Notes: generated from the sequence alone by a model not told the origin. A DNA stretch of 64,000 nucleotides from Valencia hispanica (GCA_963556495.2 OY747713.1:53288828-53352827), one strand, 5' to 3'; counted from the stretch's first letter, positions 41,968-53,265 are shown. A program made the numbers and translations.

Positions 41968-44900
41968 TTCTTAACCAGCTTAAAAGTTTGAAGGCAGATG
42001 TCGTCTTATTACAAGAAACCCATAAATCTACCTCAGCTGCAGATGATCTTAAATCCCCTGAGTTTCCTAATGTGTTTTCTGCATGCTATAACTCCAGACA
42101 AAGGGGAGTAGCAATATTAATAAATAAAAATTTTAATTTTACAGTAATAGATACAGTTACAGATTCGGAGGGTAGATTTATTATAGTAAAACTATCTATA
42201 CATAACCAAAAGTTATGTATTGTCAGTATATATGGTCCAAATGTTGATGACCCCTCATTCTTTCATTCCTTCTTCTCTGTGCTCCTTGAACACATGGATT
42301 GCTCACTTCTTCTTGGGGGCGACCTCAACTTTGGTTTAAATGAAGAAATAGACAGGCTCAGCACAGCAGGGACTTAGCGCAGCTGGAAATCTATAGATAA
42401 AGTCAAACAGTACATGAGCGATTATGGACTTTGTGATGCATGGCGATCACTTCACCCCAATGACAAAAATAAACTTTCTTCTCAAATGTCCACATTCATA
42501 TTCTCGACTGGATTATTTGTTAGTCAGCAGCTCACTGTTGACTGACATTTCAGACACTGAGATACACCCTATAGCTGATAGCGATTTTGCTCGTTTCTCT
42601 AACTTTAGTAAATAAAACAGAAACACCTCAAAGCAAAAATTGGAGATTTAATATATCCTTACTTAAGGATAAAGAATTTATTAAATATTTTGAAAAAGAG
42701 TGGGCTTCTTATTTAGAATATAATGACCTCCCTGGTACGTCGCCATCCATTCTTTGGGAGGCAGGAAAAGCTTTGATTAGAGGTAAAATAATCTCATTCT
42801 CATCAAATAAAATGAAAATGGAAAAAAAAACGTATTCAGGAATTAGAAGAAACTATTAACTCATTAGAAGCTTCTCTAGATGAGGAGAGACTAGGCAAAA
42901 TCCGTAAAGCAAAGCTAGAATTAAATCAAATTATTAATAAACTGACCCAGTTCTTTATTCAAAGACTTAGGATAGAAAACTTTGAACAAGGTAATAAATC
43001 AGGTAGATTTTTGGTTAACCAGCTAAAAATTTATAAAGAAAAAACAACTATATCTGCTATTAAAGATCAGACCGGGAATACAGTATATGATCCTGGAAGA
43101 ATAAACAACACATTTAAAGAATTTTACAAGCCTTTATACTCACCAGAGATAAATCCATCGGATCATGAAATTGAAAATTTTTTTGATAACATAACACTAC
43201 CTAAATTATCTGAAAGTCAAGCGATGGCCCTGGATTCACCACTAACAGCGGCTGAACTCCAGGAGGCCCTCAAAGGCATGCCCAATAATAAGGCTCCAGG
43301 CCCAGATGGATTTCCAGCAGTTCTATAAAGAATTCTGGAATATTCTGGCACCAACATTCCACAGAATGCTGCAGGAAACCAAGGAAAATGGCCGACTCCC
43401 ACCAAATATGAATTCTGCCTACATTAGTCTTCTACTAAAATCAGGTAAAGACCCTGTGTTTCCTACCAGCTATCGTCCCATATCCCTCATTAATGTTGAT
43501 CTTAAAATAATCTGCAAAGCCCTCGCAAAAAGGATAGAGAAAGTAACCCCTCTTATAAACCATCCTGATCAAACTGGTTTTATTAAAGGGAGACATTCAT
43601 CCACAAATTCACGTAGATTAATAGATTTAATAGATTTAATAGATTTAATAGATTTTTCTAACTGTAAAAACATTAAAACTAATATATTATCTTTAGATGC
43701 AGAAAAAGCATTTGATAGAGTTAACTGGAAATTCTTATTTGTAACCTTACATAAATTTGGCTTTGGAAATTCTTTTATAAACTGGTTGAAAATATTATAC
43801 AGTTCACCAACAGCGTGTATCAGAACAAATAACCAAACATCATCTAGGTTTTCTCTTCAGAGAGGTACCAGGCAGGGATGTCCTCTCTCTCCCTCCCTGT
43901 TCGCTATTTTTATTGAACCACTAGCTGCAGCGATCAGGCAAACTCACAATATTAAAGGCATAAAATGCAATAACATAGAACATAAAATCAGTCTTTATGC
44001 AGATGATGTATTACTTTTTCTCCAGCATTCACAAACCTCTTTCTCTCAGGTAATCGGGTTGATAAACTCTTACTCAAATGTTTCAGATTATTCTATAAAT
44101 TGGTTAAAATCTACAGTTCTTCCAATCAATTGTTCTGTCCAGAATCCAACTAATACACAACTGCAGTCAGGAATATTACCTATTTAGGTATCGATGTCTC
44201 ACCAAGACTGGCAGATTTAATAACGCTAAACTACATCCCACTTTTAAAAAAAGTGGAAGATGATCTTGCTAGATGGAAATCTCTACCCATATCACTTATG
44301 GGAAGGGTTGCTTCAATAAAAATTATGGTTTTGCCCAGAATCAACTACTTATTCTCAATGATCCCAAGTAAACCATCACTAGACTGGTTTAGATCTCTGG
44401 ACTCCTCTGTCTCTAAATTTCTTTGGAAAGATAAACCCCCACATATCAGCTTAAAAACACTGCAGAAGACCAAAGAAAAAGGAGGTCTAGATCTACCAAA
44501 CTTCCATCATTATTTCTTAGTCAACAGGCTCCAATACATATCAAGATGGTTAAAACATAGCTACCTAGACGAGTCCTGGATAGACGTAGAACAGACACTA
44601 TGTAACAAGATAAAACTTTCAGACCTACCATTTATTAGCTCAAATATAAAACAATATGAATGCTTTAAAAGCATAAATATCAGCTCCTCTCTGACAGCAT
44701 GGTGGGAGTTTCTAAAAATGACAGAGTCCACAATAATCCCATGCAGACGTACACCCATCTGGAATAACCCCGACATCTTGCAAAAAAAATGTATGATAAG
44801 TTTCCCAGTCTGGAGGTGCAATGGAATTGAATACCTGGAACATATATTTGATGGAACAGACTTTATCCCATTTAATACATTAATTACACAATATGGAATT

Positions 44901-45260
44901 GATAAAAACAAATTCTTAGAATATCAACAAATTAAATCTATTATTAAAGGTAAATTTAGGCTCAATACAGCTGAATTACAAATTCCAGCAAGAGTTTTAG
45001 ATTTTCTTAATCTCAACCCCCCCAAATTGCTGTCTAAAATATACAAAACTTTATCTACATTAGATTAATCAATAGCCATCCCTATTTCAAAATGGGAGGT
45101 GGATTTATCAGCAAGCTTTGACCAAAACGTCTGGTCTCAGATATGTTTAAGAACCTTTAAAATAAAAAAAAATCCTCATTTGCAATTAATACAATACAAA
45201 ATCCTTCATAGAGTACACTATACAGGTCAACGAATGTTTCTGGGCCAGATCAGTCCTTTT
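41968..45260 (+). pseudogene. L1-B ORF2: endonuclease and reverse transcriptase, broken
   Basis: Endonuclease continues with 'ADVVLLQETHKS' (Glu), 'SIYGPNVDDPSFFHSFF' and 'LLLGGDLNFGLNEEIDR'. After frameshifts the RT reads 'SYRPISLINVDLKIICKALA', 'TNILSLDAEKAFDRVNWKF' (Asp), 'QRGTRQGCPLSPSLFAIFIE', 'KISLYADDVLLFL' (YADD), then 'GRVASIKIMVLPRINYLFSM'. Stops or shifts occur near 42376, 42615, 42860, 43328 and 44187. A four-unit in-frame repeat of Leu-Ile-Asp lies at about 43618-43656. The Cys-rich C-terminus, present in L1-C, is deleted: 'TGQRMF' passes straight into 3' UTR. Confidence 0.85.
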
Positions 45261-45264
45261 TTGC

Positions 45265-46117
45265 GCGGGACTCGGCTCCTGGGTCTTGGTCTTTGTGCGG
45301 GGCGCTGGGGTTGAGCATTTGGCTGGGTTCGGTCGGACTTGCGGGTGGATTGGCTGGGTGGTGGGCGTGCAGGCCAGGTGGGTGGGGCGCTGGGTTTGGT
45401 CTCCTCAACTCAACCTGGGTGTCTAGTGTCTTTTGTGTTTTGAGAGTAGAGCGAATGTCATGGTGGCTTTAGTTCCCCTTCTGGGATGGGGCTGGGGGGA
45501 CTGCCTTGGGGTCCGTGGGGCTTTGTGGTGCATGCTAACACACACACATAGATGTGGGGTCTCTGGTGTTTAAGGATATATTCTTGGGCTGAGGTTATCA
45601 TTACTAGAGCTTGATTAATCGGGACCATGAGTTTTTCTGTGACATTGTTGATGTATTTTATATCTATTTTTGTCTGATGTGGTTGTGTAATTCTTAGTTC
45701 ACAATGTTTGTTTTGTTTTGTCGATGTTCCTTTTTCGTGTTTTGTTTTATTTCTCCCCCTCTCTCTGTCATCCTGTGGGTATGGAGGCAGACTTCAATGT
45801 CTTCCTGTGTTTTCTTTGTTCCCCGTCCTCTCTTGTATTTTCAACTCACCCTCTCTCTTGGATTTTTGTTTCCGACCTCTCTTCTTCATCTTCTTTCTTT
45901 CTTCTCCTTAATTTTCCGTCTCCGTGTCCATAACATCAGGAAATAAAAACCCCAACAATTCATAATAAAGATTTTTCACACATATATCAAGTGGAGTACT
46001 ATAGCAAAAGCTGTACTGCTCCGCTTGTGAAAGTAAATCTGTTGGGCTTCTACTTGGTACTCAGACACTAATTCTGAGCTCCACACTGCCAAACAGGACA
46101 CGTAAAAAAAAAAAAAA
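45265..46117 (+). other. L1-B 3' UTR and A-tail
   Basis: GC-rich part (45265-45535, parallel to 57190-57330 in L1-C) and then the AT-richer part with AATAAA signals (45945-45970) and an A-run. An ~80-codon hydrophobic frame at 45704-45946 recurs in other copies but copies are so alike that this is not evidence of coding. Confidence 0.75.
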
Positions 46118-46277
46118 GATTCTTAACCAGCTTAAAAGATTGAAGGCAGATGTCGTCTTATTACAAGAAACCCATAAATCTACCTCAGCTGCAGATGATC
46201 TTAAATCCCCTGAGTTTCCTAATGTGTTTTCTGCATGCTATAACTCCAGACAAAGGGGAGTAGCAATATTAATAAAT
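46118..46277 (+). pseudogene. Second partial L1 ORF2 start, truncated by hAT right-end sequence
   Basis: Immediately after the A-run, GATTCTTAACCAGC and 'KADVVLLQETHKSTSA' reappear, nearly identical to 41968-42122, and stop at about 46277. The unit [ORF2 from this site ... 3' UTR ... A-run] is thus tandemly arranged around the site GATTCTTAAC. Confidence 0.8.
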
Positions 46278-46636
46278 ATGTCAATTGACAAGTGTCCTTT
46301 GGATTTTCTGTCACCGTTGTAAAACAAAAACAAAAAACAGACTAATATGGAAAATATTCGGTTAACGGGACCCCTGTGTGCACAGTAGCTATGCAATGGA
46401 TCGCATACAAGCAGGGTGTCCGAATGGTAGATGTTTAAAATTATGATCAAACCGCTGTCAAATTCTATCCAGTTGGCGCATTTTTAGATCGTTTTTTTGT
46501 GTGTCTTCTTAATAAAAGACTTGAGTAAAAGTAAAAAGTAGGCCCATAGATTATTACTTCAGTAAAGTATAAATACCCAAAATTTCTACTTAAGTAAGGT
46601 AACGAAGTATTTGTACTTCGTTACTTGACACTTTTG
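46278..46636. mobile_element. hAT right end
   Basis: Non-coding DNA leading into the right subterminal region with iterated 'agtaaaagtaaaaagtaggc' type motifs and a perfect hairpin TAACGAAGTA-TTTG-TACTTCGTTA (46600-46623), ending ACACTTTTG at 46636. The adjacent GTGGATAT is the TSD. Confidence 0.8.
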
Positions 46637-48782
46637 GTGGATATTGAAAGTGATAGCCTGAATGCAGCCTTTAGTGCTATTTTAGACTCAATTGGCTTTA
46701 CTCAAAAAGTACAGGGATCGACCCACTCGGGTAAACACACTTTGGACCTTGTACTGACATACGGTATTGAGTGTGAGAAAATAACAGTCCACCCACATAA
46801 CCCGGTCTTGTCTGACCACTTCTTAATAACTTTTGAATTTACTTTAACTGACCATCTTAAATCTGAAAGAAAATTTCATTATAGTAGAGCTTTATCAGAC
46901 AATGCTATAACAATTTTTAAAGAATCTGTCCCATTCTTACTTTCCTCAGTGTCTCAGAGTAACACAGTGGATGGCAGCAATTCTATCTCTAACCCTTCAG
47001 AAATTGATGGTCTGGTTCACAGCGTTACGTCCTCATTGCGTTTGGCATTAGATAGTGTAGCCCCCTTAAAAAAGAAAGTGGCTAGCCATAGGAGGCTGAC
47101 TCCTTGGTTTAACGCAGAGTTGCATACTTTAAAGCAGAATACTAGGAAGTTGGAGAGAAAATGGCGCTCTACACATCTAGAGGATTCCTATTTAACTTGG
47201 AATAACAGTCTACTGCTGTATAAAAAGACCCTTCGACAAGCTAGAACAGCATATTTTTCATCATTAATAGAGGCGAATAAGAACAATCCTAGGTTTCTTT
47301 TTAGTACAGTTGCCAAACTTAAACAGAGTCATAGCTCTGTTGAGCCAACTATTCCCCCAGCTCTTAGCAGTGATGATTTTATAGGATTCTTCATAAATAA
47401 AATTAATTCTATTAAAAATAAAATCATTGGCATCCTCCCAAACATGATTACTTCTTCCTCAGTAAATGACGCAAAATCCTAAAGAACTGTAGAACCTCAT
47501 TTGTGCTTAGGCTGTTTTGATTAAGTCGAGCTTTTGGAATTGTCAAAAATATTAGCCTCATCTAAACCTTCAACTTGTATGTTGGACCCAATCCCAACCA
47601 AATTATTTAAAGAAGTGTTCCATTTGGTTCCTGGCCCCATTTTAGATATGATGAATCTATCCTTAGTAAACGGATACGTACCACAAGAATTTAAAATAGC
47701 TGTAATTAAACCTTTACTCAAGAAACCTTCCCTTGATCAAGATGACTTAGTGAATTACAGACCTATATCTAACCTTCCTTTCTTATCCAAAATCCTTGAG
47801 AAAATTGTTGCTAATCAAGTCTGGGAGCATCTAAACAGTAACGAGCTGTTTGAAGAGTTTCAGTCAGGTGTTAGAGCTCATCATAGCACTGAAACAGCAC
47901 TGGTGAAGGTTACTAATGATATTCTCATGGTCTCAGATAATGGACTGGTGTCTGTTCTGGTTTTGTTAGATCTCAGTGCTGCTTTTGACACAGTCGATCA
48001 CAATATTCTCTTAGAAAGGCTTGAACATGTTGCAGGGATCAAAGGAACAGCACTAGGCTGATTTAAATCATATTTGTCTGACAGATTCCAGTTTGTTCAT
48101 CTTAATGATCAATCTTCTTCACCCACAAGGGTTACTTGTGGAGTTCCACAGGGTTCTGTGCTTGGACCAATTCTTTTCACCATATATATGCTCCCAATTG
48201 GTAGAATCATTAGACCACATGGGATAAATTTCCACAGCTATGCCGATGATACACAACTATATTTATCCATAAATCCTGATGAACCCAGTCAGTTAGGTAG
48301 ATTACAGGCATGTCTGGAAGACATAAAAACATGGATGAATCTAAACTTTTTGCTTTTAAATTCTGACATGACAGAAGTTGCTGCCTTCGGACCAGAAGTT
48401 CTAAAAAAGACACTGATTAGTCAATCACTTCATCTGGATGGCATTAAATTGGCCCCCAGTAATAACGTAAAGAACCTCGGCGTTATTTTTGACCAAGACT
48501 TGACATTTAAATCCCGTATTATACAGGTTTCTAGGATTTCCTTCTTTCACCTCTGGAATATTGCTAAAATTAGAAACATCCTGTCCAGGAGTGATGCTGA
48601 GAAACTAGTCCATGCATTTGTTACCTCAAGGCTGGACTCCTGTAATTCTTTACTATCAGGAAGTCCACAAAATGTTATTAAAAGCCTTCAGTTGATCCAA
48701 AATGCGGCAGCAAGAGTTCTGATGAATATCAAAAAGAGAGATCACATTTCTCCTGTTTTAGCTTCCCTTCATTGGCTCCCTG
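46637..48782 (+). pseudogene. L2-A ORF2, middle segment (endonuclease C-terminus and RT), broken
   Basis: Resumes L2-A after the hAT. 46625-47482 encodes the endonuclease end ('GKHTLDLVLTYGIE', 'LSDHFLITFEF') and linker. After a stop region (47480-47534) the RT follows: 'VLLDLSAAFDTVDH', 'GVPQGSVLGPILF', 'FHSYADDTQLYLS', interrupted by a TGA at about 48059-48061 in place of Trp. The segment ends at 'ASLHWLP' where a solo LTR is inserted (CCTG TSD). Confidence 0.9.
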
Positions 48783-49211
48783 TGTGAAATAAATTTCTTT
48801 GTTTATTCTTATTATTTCACTGATTTGTTTCCTTTCTTTAAAATGTTTTTATTCAGTTAAAGACATATATTTCAGAGTTACTTGTGTTCTGATTTCTCAG
48901 CTCTTGCAACCGAAACTGTTTTTATCAATTGAGAGTTATCTTCTGACCTTGGAGATGTTCAGCTCCTTGTAGCTTGATGGAAAACCCTAATAAGGAGGTT
49001 TTTTCTCGTTAGACACTAACTGAGGAACTAGGGTTAATCGGTTCATGAGGATGGGAGAGGGTGGTTCAGGTGTATGAGTTACAGATATATACTCATGTCT
49101 TTGTAATAACTGTAGAGTCTCTTTTGACTTCTCCTTGCTGCAAGTAATAAACTTTGTTGAAACCAGCTGATCGTTTTAATCTCACCAGGACTCCTCAGAA
49201 TTTCCTCCACA
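48783..49211 (+). repeat. Solo retroviral LTR (429 bp) with 4-bp TSD
   Basis: Starts TGTGAAATAAATTTC and ends TTTCCTCCACA, flanked by CCTG (48779-48782 and 49212-49215). AATAAACTTTGTTGAAACC near 49147 is the polyadenylation signal region. A 4-bp TSD with TG...CA ends indicates an endogenous retrovirus that lost its interior by LTR recombination. It differs in sequence from the ERV LTRs at 31514 and 37721. Confidence 0.85.
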
Positions 49212-50213
49212 CCTGTTAAATCCAGAATAGAATTTAAGATCCTTCTTCTTACGTACAAAGCCCTTAATAATCAAGCTCCATCATACATCAGAGATCTAAT
49301 TGTTTCATATGTTCCCAACAGAGCACTTCGCTCTCAGACTGCAGGTTTACTTGTAGTTCCTAGGATTTCTAAAAGTAGAATGGGAGGCAGATCTTTTAGT
49401 TATCAGGCTCCTCTCCTGTGGAACCAGCTCCCAGTTTTAGTCCGTGAGGCAGACAGACACTCTGTTTACTTTTAAGGCCAGGCTTAAAACTTTCCTTTTT
49501 GATAAAGCTTATAGTTAGAGTGGCTTAGGTCATCCTGAGCTAGCTCTGTAGTTATGCTGCTATAGGCTTAGACTGCTGGAGGACAGACTTACCAATTTTC
49601 TTCACTCTGGTACTTCCTTTTCTACTACTACTCTCCGGTTGTATTACCGTACATTCTGCTATTTCGACTATTAACTTTGTGTTCTCTCAGTGTTTTTCTC
49701 TCCATAGAAGATATACCTGGCCTGGTATCCTGCTTGGCTGCAATGCCCTGTTGGACGGGGGGCATCGACTGGGATGATCCTCCCAGTAACTGAACATCCA
49801 CTGTGTCCTGTTATCAACTTTTTACTTTCTGTAACATAGAGTACTCTTATATCGGATCTTCTGTTCCTTTTGTGTTTCTGCTCTGTCTTCTCAAACCCCC
49901 AGACGGTCGTGGCAGATGGCCGCTCCTACTGAGCCTGGTTCTGTTGGAGGTTTCTTCCTGTTAAAGGGGAGTTTTTCCTCTCCACTGTCGCTACATGCTT
50001 GCTCAGTATGAGGGATTGCTGAAGGATTGCTGTGGTTGGAAAGTCTGCCCAACCTCACGCCCATGACTGATGTAATCTGCTGGGATTCCTTAAATAGGAA
50101 ACTTTTTAACTGATTGGAATGTTTGTATAAATGTATTGAAATGACTTCTTGTTAAGAGCCTTGCGATGACATCTGTTGCGAATTGGTGCTATATAAATAA
50201 ACTGAATTGAATT
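49212..50213 (+). mobile_element. L2-A 3' segment: ORF2 end, 3' UTR, tail
   Basis: Continues with 'SRIEFKILLLTYKALNNQ' and the end of ORF2 (about 49520; one small insertion near 49450 disrupts the frame), then the 3' UTR and the tail 'ataaataaactgaattgaatt'. GCTCT at 50214-50218 is the right TSD. Confidence 0.9.
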
Positions 50214-50218
50214 GCTCT

Positions 50219-52430
50219 AGTTCTTTTTGGGCATCATTAACCAACCTACCGTGAGTTCGCCTAGATAACCCATCCGCATCCAAGTTCTGCTTGCCAGATC
50301 GGTACTGGAGCTTGAAAGAATAGCTGGACAGAACAGCCAGCCATCTGTAACTAGTAGCATCCAACTTGGCATATGTCAATATATAGGTGAGAGGATTACT
50401 GTCTGTAACAACAGTAAACTCACTCTCATAGAGGTAATCCTGAAACTTCTCATTCACAGACCATTTTAAAGCGAGGAACACCAGTTTATGGGCAGATATT
50501 TAGACTCACTTTGTGACAAGCCTCTATTGGCAAAAGCAATAGCTTTAAGCTGACCTTCCTGATCTTGGTATAATGCTGCTCCCAGGCCAGTCGAACTGGC
50601 ATCAGTATGCAGGATGTAAGGCTGTGTTGGGTCAGCAAATCTGACAACAGGTGCTGAGGTAAGCCTGTCTATGATGGTTTCAAAAGCTTCCTGACAATCG
50701 AGTGTCCAACGGCCCTCAAATGGCTGTGCAGGGTCAAAATATGTATCAGATCTGTACTTGACTTTTGAACCCTTTTGAACTGGCGGAAATCCCCGGGTTA
50801 ACTCATCAAGGGGTCTCGCAATGTCTGAATAGCCTTTTATGAACCGCCAATAGTACCCTCAAAACCCTAAGAAACATCTAAGCTCTTTCGGATCTTGGCC
50901 AGGTTTTTAAAGCTGCAGTCTTTTCTGGATCGGTCTCTACACCTTTGTCTGACACAATGTGTCCAAGGTAGCGAACGGCTGTCTGGAAAAATTTACATTT
51001 CTTAGGTGACAACTTAAGTCCATACTCCTTGAGTCTAGTCAGTACTTGCATCAGCCTATCTTCCTGCTCTTCCAAAGTTTTGAGAAAAAACAATCAAGTC
51101 ATCTAAGAACACTAATAATAATGGCTTGCATTTATATAGCGCTTTTCAACACTCTCAAAGCGCTTTACAACTCCATTATTCATTCACTCTCACATTCACA
51201 CACACTGGTGGAAGCTATGATTATAGCCACAGCTTCCCTGGGGCAGACTGACAGAAGCAAAGCTGCCATATCGTGCCATCGGCCCTTCTGGCCAACACCA
51301 GTAGGCAAGGTAGGTGAAGTGTCTTGCCCAAGTGTTGTGCCCACACAACGACATGTAGCAGGTGGAAGCTGGAATCGAACCCACAATTTCTGGGTTGCAG
51401 GCTGACAACTCTACCACTGAACTACAGCCGCCCTAAGACCTCTTGCAAATGTATGTCCCCTACACATTTCTCCATCAACCTTTGAAAAGTGCTCAGTGCA
51501 TTTGTTGGGTGTATTGGTCTAGCCCAATGTTTGAATGGAGTCTCATCTTAAAGATTGATGTGGTGATTCACATTGTTAGTACATCCGAAGTCTAAATCAT
51601 GGTGTGCAAAGACTTCTGGAATTTCATTTAACTTCTTAATTATTCGCTCTTTCCACTCGGGTGGTACAGGTTAAAGGTCAACTCCTTAGATGCAGACTCA
51701 TGTTTACTCCTAGCATTCACATTGTGCTGTGAAAGTGCACAATGGAAAACTCCAAGATCTGCAATAACACAGGTAGGTGGAATTGTGACGTCGTGATCCG
51801 ATTCATTTGATATGACAACAGGAACTTTGTATGGCACATGCAGGAAGAGTAATCAAGCAGCTCTTAACACAAAGACCTCCAGGTATGGACGACTGTTCAG
51901 GGTGCTCCACAATGGCACATTTGTCTACGCTGCGAAGGTGGGCATTTCCTGAACCCCCTAAAACAACTGTACGACTAGCTGGAATAACCACAGCTTTTTT
52001 GCCGGTTAAGGTGACAAAACCCAAGCGATCATCTTGTTTCTTTTGATGTCTCAGCCTGAGGGTGTTTAGAACTACCCTAAAAACACATGATGTGGGCTGA
52101 TGATGGGGAGATTTTTCGTTCAAATACCTATTATAAAATGCATCAAGCGTCTGTATTAAGAGTTTCATTATCATTGCAAAGTTTAGGTACGACAAGTGCT
52201 AAAGTCTGTATTTCAATCTCAGATTCAAGAAAATCTCTGGGAAATGTGAAAGACATCTCTACGTATCCCAGATAAGGAACAAGCTGTCCAGCATCTCCTT
52301 CTACTTCCAGAAGGTCATGAAGAGGTTTGGTCAACTGATCTGGAAATGTGTCTTTGCAAAATGTCTCAGACAGTGTAGTGACCTGTGATTCAGTGTCTAA
52401 AAGACAATTAATCAATGATTGCTATTTTTA
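50219..52430 (-). pseudogene. Gypsy-B protease, RT and RNase H (minus strand), decayed
   Basis: Reading leftward from 52430: a retropepsin-like 'LLDTESQVTTLSETF' in which the usual Gly of D-T/S-G is Glu; a linker with 'VPVVISNESDHDVTIPPT'; RT traces including 'FLDDLIVFS' at the catalytic site (about 51090-51100) and 'LKLSPKKCKFFQTAVRYLGH'; RNase H with 'FTVVTDSNPLTYILTYAK' and 'WLAVLSSYSFKLQYRSGKQN'. Multiple stops and frameshifts separate these. A SINE sits next to the catalytic motif. Gag is missing; the 5' side stops at the TIR-bounded element. The protein continues at 5339-5016 beyond L2-A. Confidence 0.8.
51109..51432 (-). mobile_element. tRNA-derived SINE
   Basis: On the minus strand the head reads like a tRNA: A-box-like TAGTTCAGTGGTAGAG (complement of 51409-51424) and B-box GGGTTCGATTCC (complement of 51371-51382). 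A unique body follows and the tail is 'gcgctatataaatgcaag'-like with ATT repeats, the LINE-related 3' end common in fish SINEs. CTAAGA flanks both sides (51103-51108, 51433-51438), a plausible 6-bp TSD. Internal RNA polymerase III promoter boxes are intact by eye. Confidence 0.8.
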
Positions 52431-52460
52431 GAGGGGTCTGGCTGCAGACCTCCACTCTCT

Positions 52461-53265
52461 GGACCTTTCCTTGCAGATCTGCACTGTGAGGTCCCCGCTT
52501 TATTCGAAGCCTTTCAAAATAAAAGCGGGCATACCTATTTGTCATTCCCCATGTGAATATAGGCCTACTTTATTTCTTGGGGCTTTATTTTATGTATAAA
52601 ATGTCAATATGATTTAAAAGCGACTATACCAGACGTAGCCTACATATTTGGCTGCAGACCTCCACAGACCCTTCCAAAATGAAAACAGGCATACCGGAAG
52701 CACGTATTTGTCGTTCCCCCCTGTGAATATACTTTATGTATTCGGGCCTTATTTTATGTATATAATGTGAATATGATTCAAAAGCAAGTATACCAAGAGC
52801 AGCCTATGTAATGGAGGCAGTAGGAACTACTTTACTACTCCTTGAAAATTAATTATCTTATAGTTGAGTGTTTACAGTGTCCACCTCCCACCCTTGGGGA
52901 TCTGGATCCGAGACCAGCACTAAGCATGGTCTTAAGGGGTCTTTTGGCTTAGCTGAGACACTAACGTGTTTTCTATTTGAGCACACTTTAGTTCTTGGGG
53001 CATTAATTTGTGTCTAAATATGTAAGTATTATTTATGTGTATTCATTATTTATTATTATTCAATTAAAAAGATTTTTAAAAATTTTATGTTTCCACTTCA
53101 ACTGAATAAAATGCAAGAAAAGTACAGCTACTATGATCCCCTTAAACATTACTCATTACTGGATTATTTTACTTCAGACAGTATTTTGATTTAATTGTGT
53201 TCGAATAAACTTCCGGTTCTGACAGCGGAGGGGACCTCACAGTGCAGGTCTGCAAGAAAGGGTCC
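52461..53265. mobile_element. 805-bp element bounded by ~36-bp inverted repeats
   Basis: Left end GGACCTTTCCTTGCAGATCT (52461-52480) and beyond matches, with a few differences, the reverse complement of the right end (53230-53265; inward GGACCCTTTCTTGCAGACCT). Inside, a ~150-190-bp unit starting 'ggctgcagacctccac' occurs twice (from 52437 and from 52651), the first copy overlapping the left end. No transposase is present. Likely a non-autonomous DNA transposon; superfamily and TSD unresolved because left and right flanks are different elements. Confidence 0.6.

Larger units (their letters stand above)
39009..46117 (+). mobile_element. L1-B: Tx1-like L1 with an internal extra 3' UTR
   Basis: Order: 5' UTR starting TGGGGTGGGG (39009; by the inversion model this part came from L1-i), ORF1 (39301-40170), ORF2 start (40581-40655), an extra 3' UTR with A-tail (40656-41966), the remainder of ORF2 (41968-45260), and a second 3' UTR ending in an A-run (46104-46117). 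ORF2 restarts briefly at 46118. L1-type ORF1 (coiled coil plus RRM) and the endonuclease/RT wording place it with fish Tx1-like L1 elements. Confidence 0.85.
7117..46636. mobile_element. Tol2-like hAT transposon, swollen to 39.5 kb by nested insertions
   Basis: The left end is CAGAGGTGTCAAAAGTATTC (7117-7136) and the right end, read inward, is CAAAAGTGTCAAGTAACG, giving a ~12-bp imperfect terminal repeat CA(G/A)A(G/A)GTGTCAA. Flanking sequences are GTGGATAC (7109-7116) and GTGGATAT (46637-46644), an 8-bp TSD as expected for hAT, and the same site is uninterrupted in L2-B (about 22000). Both ends carry iterated ACTCAAGTAAAAGTA-type subterminal motifs as in Tol2. Its own sequence is probably limited to 7117-7634, pieces within the inverted segment, and 46278-46636. 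The rest arrived later; the element did not move at this size. Confidence 0.8.

Noticed and set aside
51371..51424. A tRNA gene on the minus strand
   Set aside because: A- and B-box-like motifs are present, but the sequence continues into a SINE body with a LINE-like tail and lacks a complete cloverleaf with acceptor stem.
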